Below are positions 24,841 to 34,450 of a stretch of 64,000 nt of DNA, piece after piece. A program made the translations under genes and the position numbers. Source of the stretch: Epichloe hybrida (Eukaryota; Ascomycota; Sordariomycetes; Hypocreales; Clavicipitaceae); assembly GCA_019022495.1 (NCBI GenBank), contig JAFEKR010000017.1, positions 1,089,565 through 1,153,564 of the forward strand, given 5' to 3'. The first letter of the stretch is position 1; the number at the start of each line of letters is the position of its first letter. Under the pieces are notes generated by a model. That model had not been told where the DNA came from. It ran no database searches and saw only the letters and a program-made list of their open reading frames with translations.

Positions 24841-24916
24841 TAAAAATAGTATATATTCTTTAGCTTACTTTTAAAGCTTTTTTTTCTAATTTTAGTAATA
24901 AAGGAAAATATATTAT

Positions 24917-25226
24917 TGTTGGATTCACAGGGTATTGAATTCAATGTGTAATACAGTCGTGAGCCCGAAGAATAGTATTGTCATCGATTATCTATTCTAG
25001 GCTGCGTTATCTGTTGTCATGATTGATTAAGTTGTAGGAAAAAGAGAGGTAAAAAGCTAGAAGTTACAATATATAAAGGGAAAAGGGGTTACGCGTTTAT
25101 ATCCCTATATTTCCTAGCTAATTAACGTGCCAGGTTGTAGGTTATGTGTAAGGTTCGCGCATGGCCTAAGCTTCTGCTAGGTAATTATGGCTACGACGCG
25201 TGATTAATATCACCTTTATTCTAACA
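24917..25226 (-). repeat. 3' LTR of Copia family 2, minus-strand copy D
   Basis: 310 bp. On the plus strand it runs from TGTTGGATTCACAGGGTATT to CTTTATTCTAACA. It is one of the less mutated LTRs of the family. Confidence 0.9.
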
Positions 25227-28156
25227 CTAGAACTTCTCTCTTTTAACATAATTATCAACGCGTAATATTAATTATAGAAATAAAAAAGAAAGATAAATAA
25301 ATTAAGGATATAATTAATAAGAGATATAAGGAAAAGAACTCATAGCCTATCTAGGCATATAGTTACTAATAAAAGGGAAATAATAATCTTGCTTAGCTTA
25401 TAAGCCTATATAAGGATAAGTGGGTCCTTCCAAATCCCTTCTTTTCCTTAAAATAATATATATACTACACTATAGTGTATATATAATATCTTCCTCCTCC
25501 TTAGCAACACCTTTATTCTCCTACGTACCTCTATTAATTTCTATAGTCCACTAGGAGGGCCTAGTAAGCTAGCATAGTTATAGCTACTAGGGATATTAAC
25601 TATAAGGGCATAGATCCCCCGCGTATTACTATCTTATCCCTATAGCTACCCTCCTAGAGGATTATATTTTCCTCTTACTACGCGTATATTACGCGTAGGT
25701 AACCTATCCCTCTATTTAGATAGTTATCTAGTTAGTTAAGATAAAGCTCTTAAGGGCCTTATTAGGTAATACCTTTATAAAGGCATTAGCTAGGTTATTC
25801 TCTCTATTAATCCATTAGATCTCATAAAGTTCTTAGCGTTTATATAACTATTAAAGGGCTATAATATTAATTATTAGGCGTTTCTCCTTTATTATACTAA
25901 GCTTAATAAGGCACTTATATAAGGAGTATAAATCCGTATATATAATAACTAGGATCTTTAGGAGCTTTAGTTAGTTAGTAACTAAGTTTAGGGTGATTAT
26001 AATTATATAAGCTATATTAACACTAGCTACTATACTATAGACTTCTAAGGTAAGCACACTTTATATAACTCTCTTACTCTTTATTAAGCTAAAGTGTATA
26101 ATATTACCTTTAATTATAAACTTACTATTAGTGTAGTCTTTGTTTGCTAGGATAAGTATATATCCTAGTTATAAGAATAGGTCCTAGTTATTAGCAAAGG
26201 ATTTATTTACAAAGGCAAAGAGCTTTACTTTCTTAAGGTTAATTAGGATAAATATTAGACCTCTCTCTAGGTAATTTATCTACCACTTTAGGCAGTAATT
26301 AAGGGCTTTCATATCCTCTAGGGTTGGCTCCTAGTGTTATATAGTAACAGATAGGTTAAAGCAAGCCTCTGGTTAGTAAATCAAGGCAATGTAAGCGCCT
26401 TAGGCCCTCTGCTTAACGTATTTACGCTTTAAGTTAGTCATTAGAACTAACTCTAACTTATTACTTTACTCTTTCTACTAGATTTTAATAGTATTATTCT
26501 CTAGTAAGATAATGCTACTATTAAACATAAGAGGGTAGTCCTAAGTTAGAAATTACTTTAGCTTTATATTAAAGCCTACTATAGTAAGCTAGGTCTCTTC
26601 CTTCTTAGAGAACTTCTTATCTAAGAGGCTAATTATATTATTAGTTTACATTCTAACGCAGGTAAAGTTAGGGCTTTCCTTTATAGTCATAAGTAAGCAG
26701 GGATTATATGTAAAGGTTTCCATCTAGAGGTTCTCTCTATAATGCTTATAATATATAACCTACTAGTGCGTTCCTACTTCTATAAGCCTATAGAGAGGTT
26801 TAATAACCCTTAAGATTATACTAGGCAGGTAGAGATGCCGTATTTAAATTAGCAAGCGCGCTAGGATTAGCTACTCTAGTAATATACAAGCCTATACATA
26901 AGCCTAATAGATATCTCTTAGCTAGATAAGGAATTTCCTTAATCTTACTAACAGGGCTATTACAAGGATAAGACGTTAGCTCGCGCGTTAAATCGTTAGG
27001 GCCTGTGTGAGAATAGCCTATTTCCCTTTATTCTCACACCCTTAAATCATAAGGCATGACTTTTCGTAGGGTTTCGTTATCTTACCTTTAATCTTATTAA
27101 TAATTCAGGAATTAAAGATTCGAATCCTACTATATTCTTCCTTATTAAATATAATAAATTTAAACACACCTTACTTAATTAGAGTATTAATCTCCGCTTT
27201 TATTAACAGCTTAAATAGTTTGCCTAGGGTCTTAATAATTCCTTCCTTACGTAACTTAATTATAAGGGCTAGGTTACTATGTTCTTTTACTAACAGGAAG
27301 GTATTAGCACCTTAAGGCATTATAGGAGGGTTCTTCTATAGCCTTCCATATCCTTACTTTAATAGTATTAGTAGTACTATATTCTTATTATAGGCCTCTT
27401 GCCCTTTCTCTCCTTCCTCTTTACTAGGCTTTGCTATCTTCTTCGCACTAGGATTATTATAGTAAGGCTTAATAGATATTAACCTAAAGGTCTTTAGGCC
27501 TCTAGGCATATTAAGTGTATAGCTTTCTTTAGTAATCACTAGTAGTTTATATAGACCTACCTATCCCTTACCTTCTTACTAGACCTTAACCTTTAATCTA
27601 AGTAGCAGGCTAAGGGTCTTTAAGGTATCTAGGCTATTATGTTTAGTAAGGGCCTTATTAACCTTCTAGATAGTGTAAAGTCTCTTAATCTCTTTAGTAG
27701 CCTTCTATATTATAATCACATACTATGTAATATTAGGCAATAGTAGGGACTTATTTGTTATATATAGGTAGGCTCTAAAGATAAGGAGGGTTAGGATAAG
27801 GCTATTAGGGCCTATGGTGTTATTTAAGGCCTTAATTGCTATTTAAAGGGCAATAGGTTCTAGCGTTGTAGGGTATTTACGTCTAATTATATTATAGGCT
27901 CTTTAGAGCGGCCTATAATACCTTTTAACCTTCCCTATACTATAGTGTGCCTTAATAGGGACTTCCTTAATTAAAATTAACATTAAAGCTATGAATTATC
28001 TAAATTTATTGCTATAGAAGTTTATTCTAGTATCTATAATAATAAAGTCTAGGGGGCCTAGGTAAGCATTAATCTAGCACATACAGAGGGCTTCCTAGGT
28101 TATTTTTGCAGAGATATTATTAAGGAATTTTGCTATATTAAACACTATAGCTATAT
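25227..28156 (-). pseudogene. Copia family 2 pol fragment, copy D (decayed)
   Basis: Reading from right to left on the minus strand: part of integrase, integrase tail (27354-27539, NMPRGLKTFRLISIKPYYNN), RT with the RIP-altered Q-T-D-D site as stop-T-N-N near 26640-26655, RNase H and the 3' UTR to the LTR at 25226. The tail is still open for 61 codons. The 5' half (gag, protease, first part of integrase) is missing because the family-1 Copia LTR begins at 28157. The host sequence breaks off at GCTATAGCTATAT, a point matched at about 50265 in the outer copy. Confidence 0.8.
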
Positions 28157-28720
28157 TATTGAAATGTAGGGAGCTAGTTGCCAGCTGGCAACAGCTGTAC
28201 AGGTGCAAGCTCTACGGTCGGGGACCAATAGGGCTGCAACGTTGAATCAATCAACGCAACGCAACGGAAGGTTGTGGCAGTTATCAACTAATAGAATTCA
28301 ATTTAGATCACTTTTATGATATCTTATAGAGCAATAGAATTGATTTTAGATACGTTGTACGGGCAATGCGGCTGTTGTTGGTTGAGAGGACTAGCTATCT
28401 AGCTAGTTGAAAAGATCTTCTTCCTCTCATAGACCTACCGACCGTATCGGTGGATCCGGGCCGCCAACGGGGTCTTACGGGCCACTTTTGATTTTCCGCA
28501 AAATTCATTTGTATGCAAAAACCAAAAAATCGACTCACCACCATACTAGCTAGCAACCCGTATGCACCAACTTTTGGTCCAAAAAATAACCTTGCATAAA
28601 GAGAAAGCCCTATCTTCAAGCTTTAATTTGCTATATATGAAACTTTTGTACGACCTCTAGATAAAGAGAAAATCGTTGTCAAAGATAGCTATAGGGTAAG
28701 TTATGTGTAGGGTAACCTGC

Positions 28721-28750
28721 TTACGTCACCCTAGCTTACGTCACCCTAGC
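28721..28750 (-). promoter_or_regulatory. Tandem CRE-like sites in the LTR
   Basis: Two copies of a 15-bp unit containing TGACGTAA in the element's sense. TGACGTAA is a known bZIP (ATF/CREB-type) site, and LTR promoters commonly use such sites. Also present near 34795-34825 and about 6696-6727. Confidence 0.45.
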
Positions 28751-28883
28751 TTACCTAATTACTAGTGGCGTGGTTGTAGCCACACTTGCAGCCACAACGC
28801 AATTGACTAATTAGTCATCCACACGGTCGGTCGCAGCTGTTGACAGCTGCGACGCAGCCATTGACAGCTGCCCTCGCGACCGT

Positions 28884-28906
28884 TGACAGCTGCAGTGCAG
28901 CTGTCA
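28884..28906. promoter_or_regulatory. 23-bp perfect palindrome in the LTR
   Basis: Two 11-bp arms (TGACAGCTGCA) around a single G, inside a cluster of CAGCTG motifs. It also occurs at 34935-34957 and 6559-6581, and mutated at 12837-12859. A dimeric regulator site is possible; function is not shown. Confidence 0.5.
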
Positions 28907-28980
28907 GACTTGCAAAGCAAGCTAGTAATAAGAAGGTTCTTTAACTAGAAAAGGGCTAAAAATAGGTCTTATTTTTAACA

Positions 28981-28988
28981 CCCCCTCT
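28981..28988 (-). other. Polypurine tract, copy 2
   Basis: AGAGGGGG on the element's sense, directly before the 3' LTR. Confidence 0.8.
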
Positions 28989-29189
28989 ACAAAAGAATTA
29001 CATTTAAAAGCAATTAGAAGTGTACAAAAAGACTATAGGGAAAAATCAACAACTTTTAATAACAGATAAAAAGGGAAAAACAGGAAAATATGAAAAAAGC
29101 CCCCTTTTTGAATTCCTAGCTATTGTTAAATATAGCTCCCTTTTTAACGTTGTTTTTTGGTTCCCTGTTGAAGGGAATTAGTTGTTGGT

Positions 29190-31655
29190 TTAATAATTAT
29201 TAAGCCCTAAAAGCTTAATAAAAGCCTGATGAAGAGGTCTAGAAAGAGGTTTCGTAAGACCATCTGCAGGCATTGACTTCGTATCTAGATATTCAATCTT
29301 AGCTAAACCCTCTAAAACCTGTTGCCTAATATAGTTGAACTTTAGCAATGTATGCTTTGTACGACTATGTAAAGCAGGGTTATAAGCAGTAGTTATAGCG
29401 CCTTGATTATCGCAATATATCTGGATAGGGGGAGAAATAGGGGTTTTTAGCTCCTTAAATAAGCCCTGAAGCCACTGAAGCTCCCGGAAGGTCTCGCAGA
29501 TAGCATCAGCTTCAGCTTCTAGTGTTGATAGAGCTATTGTACTAGCTTTCTTTGATTTCCAGCTAATAGGTCCGCCAGCTAGCTTGAATAGATAAGCATA
29601 GGTTGATTTTGAGGTCTTTTTATCCCCTGCAAAATCACTATCACAATAACCTATTAGGCTTTTGCTAACTAAACCTTTAGGGTCTCCCCTATAGATAATA
29701 GCAAGGAATCTAGTCCCTAATAGATACCTTAGCAGATTTTTAGCTGCTTTTAGGTGTTCTATATAAGGGCTAGCTAGTGCAGTAGATAACCACTGTAGCG
29801 TAAAAGCTGTATCAGGCCTTGTAAGCAACATTAGGTACATTATAGTCCCTATAATGCACTGATAAAGCTTGATTTCGCTAGCTATTAAAAGCTTAGTTGT
29901 CTGCGTAGCTAAAACGCCTGGCTGAAGAGGTATGCTAATAGGCTTACTATCTAGCATATTAAATCGTTTTAAGGCTTCTAATATATACTGAGATTGATGA
30001 ATTTTCAGTATTCTATTACGCCTATCTCGTACGATTTGAACCCCTAAGAAGAATTCAGCAGGCCCCCTATCTTCTATTGGATAGACTTTATGAAGTTCCT
30101 TTTTAAGCCTTTGGATATAAGATAAATCCGGTCCAATTAGAAGACAGTCATCAACGTACGTAATGACGAAGGTTTTGGTTGAAGGATTGAAGAAGATAGC
30201 TGGGTCAGATATTAAAGGGTTAAATCCTAGGGATTTAAGCACTAATATTAGCGCTTGTTGCCATTCCCTTGAGCTTTGTTTTAGGCCGTATAAAGACTTC
30301 TGTAATAAAATTACTTGATCTTTAGAAGGTTTCCAGCCAAAACTTCTAGCTAATTTAGCTAGTTTAGGATTTGCCTCAAGGAATTCAATAAACCCTTCTG
30401 GAATAACCATATAAATCTGTTGTTGTAGCTTACTATTAAGAAAAGCTCCTATAAAATCAATTTGTTCGATTTCCCAGTTATTCCAAGCCGCTAGGGCTAG
30501 TAAAATCCTCCAGCTAGGGGGAATGCTTGTGGCAGCGAAGGTCTCTAGGTAATCTAGGCCTTCGATTTGCATAAATCCCTTAGCAACGAGTCGAGCCTTA
30601 TATTTTAAAGGATTATTTTCTTTATCCTTTTTAAGCTTATAAACAAGCCTATTCTTTAGTACTTTTCGGCCCTTAGGGATTTGATCTTTCCCTATAAATT
30701 TAAAAGTACCAGCCTTTAGAAGCTGTTCGTATTCCTTGTACGTGGCTTCTATCCATTTATCCCTTTCAGGGCTAGATATAGCCTGCTTCCAGGTCTTAGG
30801 CTCGGGGCTAATAGGATTCTTTTCCTTTAGCTTCTCCCGTACCTTAAAGCAGATTTCTTTTATGAAATCTAGAGAAGAAGGGGAACTAATATCAACATCC
30901 ATAGGGTCGATATTAGGGTCGAAATCGATAATTTTGTCAAAATCGAGGTCCGAAGTCGAAATCTGATTTCCTGGTTGAGTTATAGGCTGCGCCTGTATGG
31001 GATCCGCTGGAATTAAGCCTTTAGGAGGTTCTTTGGGGCCTGTAGGTGGTTTTTCTTGACCTACAGGGATACCTATGTTGTCTATAGGATAATCCTTTGA
31101 ACCTTGGTCTAGATTTTGTTGATTTTCATTTTCTAGATCATTTTCCCCCTCTAAAGGGTTATCCCCTATAGAAATCCTAGGTAAGCCTTTAGAAACAGGG
31201 CCTATAGGTTCTATAATCTTAATAAAGCTAGTCTTTGTAACTAGCCTTTTAGAGGGGATGTACACTAGGTAGGTGTTAGAACCTAGTGTAGCTAAAAGTC
31301 TTCCAGGGATAGTCCTAGCTGCTAACTTCTGGGCTTTAGGCCGTTTTTCCAGGGGGATTAGAATCTCACAGTGAGATCCTATAGCTCTAATACTGCTAAT
31401 ATCAGTTGTATAAGGCTGATTTAGCTCCCTAGATAGCAGCTGTTCAGGGCTTTCATCCTTAGTGGTATTAGCAGTTATATTAACTAGGTTAACAACTGCA
31501 GGTAATACAAAACACCATAAAAATAACGGTAATTTTGCCCACTGGATAGTAGCCCTTAATCGATCTAGAATAGTACGAATTGAACGTTCTGCTAATCCAT
31601 TTTGCTCATGGATATAGGGACTAGAAGTCGTAAATTTGATCCCTTTAGAATTCAA
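29190..31655 (-). CDS. Copia family 1 pol: integrase C-terminal part, reverse transcriptase and RNase H
   Basis: 821 residues from the first Met after a nonsense codon at 31685-31683; the frame is open for nine codons upstream of this Met, so it is not a natural start. Residues 1-60 finish the integrase core with its catalytic Glu at E23 (LAERS). RT spans about 290-545 with D400 (QIDFIGAF) and Y500-V-D-D503. RNase H follows with D672 (YCDSD), E713 or E715 (STLEAEAD) and D749 (YCDNQ). It ends in LSRPLHQAFIKLLGLNNY. The linker 150-290 is acidic and proline-rich. All catalytic residues are intact, so only the upstream stop codons prevent a full polyprotein. This enzyme would copy element RNA into cDNA inside virus-like particles. 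Confidence 0.9.
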   Translation of the reverse strand: MNSKGIKFTTSSPYIHEQNGLAERSIRTILDRLRATIQWAKLPLFLWCFVLPAVVNLVNITANTTKDESPEQLLSRELNQPYTTDISSIRAIGSHCEILIPLEKRPKAQKLAARTIPGRLLATLGSNTYLVYIPSKRLVTKTSFIKIIEPIGPVSKGLPRISIGDNPLEGENDLENENQQNLDQGSKDYPIDNIGIPVGQEKPPTGPKEPPKGLIPADPIQAQPITQPGNQISTSDLDFDKIIDFDPNIDPMDVDISSPSSLDFIKEICFKVREKLKEKNPISPEPKTWKQAISSPERDKWIEATYKEYEQLLKAGTFKFIGKDQIPKGRKVLKNRLVYKLKKDKENNPLKYKARLVAKGFMQIEGLDYLETFAATSIPPSWRILLALAAWNNWEIEQIDFIGAFLNSKLQQQIYMVIPEGFIEFLEANPKLAKLARSFGWKPSKDQVILLQKSLYGLKQSSREWQQALILVLKSLGFNPLISDPAIFFNPSTKTFVITYVDDCLLIGPDLSYIQRLKKELHKVYPIEDRGPAEFFLGVQIVRDRRNRILKIHQSQYILEALKRFNMLDSKPISIPLQPGVLATQTTKLLIASEIKLYQCIIGTIMYLMLLTRPDTAFTLQWLSTALASPYIEHLKAAKNLLRYLLGTRFLAIIYRGDPKGLVSKSLIGYCDSDFAGDKKTSKSTYAYLFKLAGGPISWKSKKASTIALSTLEAEADAICETFRELQWLQGLFKELKTPISPPIQIYCDNQGAITTAYNPALHSRTKHTLLKFNYIRQQVLEGLAKIEYLDTKSMPADGLTKPLSRPLHQAFIKLLGLNNY

Positions 31656-31682
31656 CCAAGCTTGACAACTAGAATCGATTTC

Positions 31683-32246
31683 CTAGCCCCCATCGAAGTG
31701 AAGGTGCCTAGGATATTGACCTAGTTGATTTTTAAGCCCTCTGAAGAAGCCTTTGATAGCCTTATAAACAGTTGGGCCTTCCTTATTAGGTAATAAGATA
31801 ACCCACTTATATCTAGTCTTTCGATCAACTAGAAATAAGCAAATTGACTGCTTATTGTACGGCGTGGGGCTGATTTTTAGCGTATCCCCCTCTATTCGAT
31901 CTAGAGCTCTTGGGGGGTCAGGGATAGCTAATTTCCTGGGTCTTCTAACTGCCTTAGATTGATCACAAGCAATACATCTAAAATCCTTATCCTTAATTTT
32001 AGAAAAATCAGGGATTCCTTTAGTTATAAGGCTAGTTTTCTTTAGCAAAGGAAGACCTAGGTGCCCTAATCGTACATGCCATAGGCCAGCTAGTTCTAAC
32101 AACCGTTGATATTGAAGATCCTTAGGGTCTGAATTAGGATCTAGACTAGGGCCCTCTTCACTAGTCCCCTGCTGGGCCCCTTGAGAACCATAGGCCTCTT
32201 GGAGAGGTATTAGGGACCCTTTTCCTCCACTAGGGCCCTCTAACAC
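31683..32246 (-). CDS. Copia family 1 pol: integrase N-terminal part between two nonsense codons
   Basis: Open in the same frame as the flanking pieces; the frame actually begins right after the TAG at 32390-32388, and 32246 is only its first Met. It carries the zinc finger H57-X4-H62-X28-C91-X2-C94 and two of the three catalytic acids, D121 (EGDTLK) and D184 (HFDGG). It stops at TAG 31685-31683, where related integrases have a residue before EI/EF; a TGG to TAG change by RIP would explain it. The third acid is E23 of the next open piece. As a separate protein it would be inactive. Integrase inserts the cDNA into the genome. Confidence 0.85.
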   Translation of the reverse strand: MLEGPSGGKGSLIPLQEAYGSQGAQQGTSEEGPSLDPNSDPKDLQYQRLLELAGLWHVRLGHLGLPLLKKTSLITKGIPDFSKIKDKDFRCIACDQSKAVRRPRKLAIPDPPRALDRIEGDTLKISPTPYNKQSICLFLVDRKTRYKWVILLPNKEGPTVYKAIKGFFRGLKNQLGQYPRHLHFDGG

Positions 32247-32387
32247 CCCTAAATCTATTTCCTTAGATTTATAAGGGACCCAACCTGGGGCTATAGGCGA
32301 AGAAGAAGGGACTAATTCCCCTAAATCATCCCGTACGATTTCTTCAATATCATCATCATTTTCGTCGATTTCGTCTAAATCAGAAGC

Positions 32388-34154
32388 CTAATCCGGCTTT
32401 TTAGAGGGAATTTGAACCTCTATAGGGTAACTATGACCCTTAAAAGCGGCGTAGGTAAAAGGTCGGATATAATGCGAATTATTACAGGGCCCTTTAGATA
32501 ACTTAGGCGTAGATTGGTTTTTAACGTGGAAGAAAAAACCATGTTTTTCTATATCTAAGGTTGCAATAAGAGACCTATCTTTAAGATAAAGTAGGTTTTT
32601 TATAAGGCAACCACCAGATATATAGTGCGTAAGTCCACTAACTATATTAACATCAAGCTGAGGAAAATATAGCGCATCTTTAAGCACTAAGGTCCTATAT
32701 TTAGCTGGATTTTTCTGATATAGGACCTCAAAAACAGCACTACCGTGACCCTTAGCGTAAATAGGGCCACCACCAGTTATAATAGGGTCGGATTCCCCCT
32801 TTTTATAGGGGGTATAATCCCTAAAGACCTCCCTAGAATTAACAATATGTACAGTCGAACCTGTATCATATAATAGGGCCTTTTTCATGTCTTTGCTGTA
32901 ATAATTAAAACCATTTAAGGTTTTAATTTCTTGATTTTCATTATCCGATTCACTAGAGCTAGAATCAGAGCTGCTATCACTAGAGCTCTTATAACTAGTC
33001 TTATGAAGGCTAGGCTTCTTGTACGGTTTAAGAGCACCGTTAGAAAGGTTGTAATTTCCTAGCATAAAAGATCCCTCTCCAGAGGTCTCTTTATTATCCT
33101 TTTTATCTGATTTTTGACCTTTTTGCTTCTTCTTCTTCTTCTTATTAGAAGAAGAATTAGAATTAGAAGAGCCCTTATTTTCTTCAGAGCCTCCTTTCTT
33201 CTTCTGATCCTTAGGGGCCTTTTCTTTTTCTTTGGCACCCTTTTCAAGGTTTTTAGCCCTATAATTCAGGGCTTTGGATACCGTAGATGACTTATCCCTC
33301 TGTTCTGCTAGAAGGTCTGCCATCAAAAATTGAAGATTTAGGGCTTCTAGGGGAGCCCCTATAGCCCTATCCGTGCGCATGCTGAATCGTTGCCTCTCAG
33401 CCCACTGAGGGAAGGTTGATTTTAGGGATTGAAGATATTGATTAACCTGATCTATCGGAGCAATCAGGACCCCTGAAATCGATAATCTAGCTAGTAGATT
33501 ATTAAAGACTGCATTAAAGGACTCTAGAGTCCCCTTAAACTCTTGAAAATTCAGGTTATGAAATTCTGAATATAGGGACCCCCTCTGGATTTCAACGCTA
33601 TGTGAATATTGCCTTACAAGTAAATTATAGGCTTCTTCAGGTGATTTTTGCCAAGTTATAGCGGCTTGGGGTCCTTCCGTACAACTATCCCTTAGTAACA
33701 TAAGGATAATAGCTTGATCTGGATCCCCTAGCGCCCTAGAACTCTCCGGATTATCTAGAAAATTAGGCATGCCTAAAGCTCTAAATTGGATAGTTAGGGC
33801 TTGTTTCCATTGTTCGAAATTTTCGGCTCCTTTAAGCCTAGCAGTCTCTGGAAAACTATAAACCCTTTTATTAAATTCCTTAATAATTGAATTATTAAAG
33901 GTTGCTTGTACAGAGCTAGATTCAGCTTGATTTTCTTGAACAGGCTGCTGATCTTGCTGCTGACTAGCGGGCTTATCAGATTCCACACCCTCCATACGAC
34001 TATTTACAGTTATAGATAGGCTTTCTAGCTTCTCTAATAACTGGTCTATAGTTGCTTGTTGCTTAATAGCCTGCTCTTTTAGCTGGTTATTTAGAACCTC
34101 TTGCGCACTAGGGTCAGGGATAACAGGTCCCTTTCCCTTTCCTTTGGTATCCAT
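32388..34154 (-). CDS. Copia family 1 gag and protease
   Basis: 588 residues starting MDTKGKGKGP. Residues 20-50 look coiled-coil-like, and about 95-300 form the capsid-type region. There is no CCHC zinc knuckle. A lysine-rich tract (301-355) and a serine-rich tract (386-403) occupy its usual place and may bind RNA instead. The aspartic protease lies around D430-T-G-S (ALLYDTGSTVHIVNS), followed by LKDALYFPQLDVNIVS, typical of Copia proteases. It ends at TAG 32390-32388, between protease and integrase. Copy 1 has the same TAG. Normally gag and pol form one chain that the protease cuts. The start is fixed by copy 1, where the matching ATG follows the same leader. Confidence 0.92.
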   Translation of the reverse strand: MDTKGKGKGPVIPDPSAQEVLNNQLKEQAIKQQATIDQLLEKLESLSITVNSRMEGVESDKPASQQQDQQPVQENQAESSSVQATFNNSIIKEFNKRVYSFPETARLKGAENFEQWKQALTIQFRALGMPNFLDNPESSRALGDPDQAIILMLLRDSCTEGPQAAITWQKSPEEAYNLLVRQYSHSVEIQRGSLYSEFHNLNFQEFKGTLESFNAVFNNLLARLSISGVLIAPIDQVNQYLQSLKSTFPQWAERQRFSMRTDRAIGAPLEALNLQFLMADLLAEQRDKSSTVSKALNYRAKNLEKGAKEKEKAPKDQKKKGGSEENKGSSNSNSSSNKKKKKKQKGQKSDKKDNKETSGEGSFMLGNYNLSNGALKPYKKPSLHKTSYKSSSDSSSDSSSSESDNENQEIKTLNGFNYYSKDMKKALLYDTGSTVHIVNSREVFRDYTPYKKGESDPIITGGGPIYAKGHGSAVFEVLYQKNPAKYRTLVLKDALYFPQLDVNIVSGLTHYISGGCLIKNLLYLKDRSLIATLDIEKHGFFFHVKNQSTPKLSKGPCNNSHYIRPFTYAAFKGHSYPIEVQIPSKKPD

Positions 34155-34395
34155 TTTCCTTTTTATAGAAGGGAAAAGCTTCTATCTCGCGGGTCCTTCC
34201 TTTTTTATAGAAGGGAAGTCTTCTGTATTTGAAATTTATTCCTTTTTATAGAAGGGAAACAGCTTCTATCTCGCGGATCCTTCCTTTTTTATAGAAGGGA
34301 AGTCTTCTGTAGCCACAATTGATTCCTTTTTATAGAAGGGAAAAGCTTCTTTCTTGCAGGTCCTTCCTTTTTTATAGAAGGGAAGTCTTCTGTAT
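34155..34395 (-). repeat. Leader tandem repeat, three units of about 76-80 bp
   Basis: In element sense each unit reads ACAGAAGACTTCCCTTCTAT, then AAAAAAGGAAGG, a GC-rich GACC(C/T)GCGAG-type patch, and AAGCTTTTCCCTTCTATAAAAAGGAA. The motif CCCTTCTATAAAAA(A)GGAA occurs six times, ending at the gag ATG. Its CCTT/AAGG ends can pair, so a row of small hairpins is possible in the RNA leader. Confidence 0.85.
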
Positions 34396-34438
34396 TTGCA
34401 CACAAAATGACCTAAAAGGAATCTATAGTGATAGAGCC

Positions 34439-34450
34439 GGGCTCATAACC
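34439..34450 (-). other. Primer-binding site, half-tRNA(iMet) type
   Basis: The plus strand reads GGGCTCATAACC, identical to the initiator tRNA-Met anticodon arm (CAT anticodon inside). It directly abuts the LTR at 34451. Drosophila copia is known to prime from a 5' half of tRNA-iMet cut in the anticodon region, and the position here suggests the same. Confidence 0.8.

Larger units (their letters stand above)
23421..24916 (+). mobile_element. Left terminus of a CAG-ended (hAT-like) element with satellite-filled interior
   Basis: It starts CAGAGCTTTGCACTACA within the Copia RNase H. The right-hand counterpart at 54032 ends in the inverse of CAGAGCATTGCACTACA. Terminal inverted repeats opening with CAG are typical of hAT transposons, but no transposase was found and the 8-bp flanks (CTCCTTAT, AAGATTAT) differ, so the two ends are not one simple insertion. 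Inside are GTAGTGTAG subterminal motifs, 25 copies of a 10-bp unit, a trinucleotide-like block and a 100-bp satellite. A family-2 Copia LTR (24917) truncates it. Class is tentative. Confidence 0.5.
28157..28980 (-). repeat. 3' LTR of family-1 Copia copy 2
   Basis: 824 bp, almost unmutated. It carries the 23-bp palindrome at 28884-28906 and two tandem TTACGTCACCCTAGC units (28721-28750; TGACGTAA on the element's sense). The short minus-strand open frame at 28395-28619 within it has no recognisable homology and is probably not a gene. Confidence 0.92.

Noticed and set aside
30736..30966. 76-codon frame opposite the Copia pol (and its mirror at 10776-11000)
   Set aside because: Antisense of the acidic linker in gag-pol; it appears in both copies only because the sense strand is conserved.
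32388..32390. Programmed stop-codon readthrough between protease and integrase
   Set aside because: Gag-pol control normally sits before protease, a second TAG follows 700 nt later, and both fit RIP-type changes. Kept only as a remote option.
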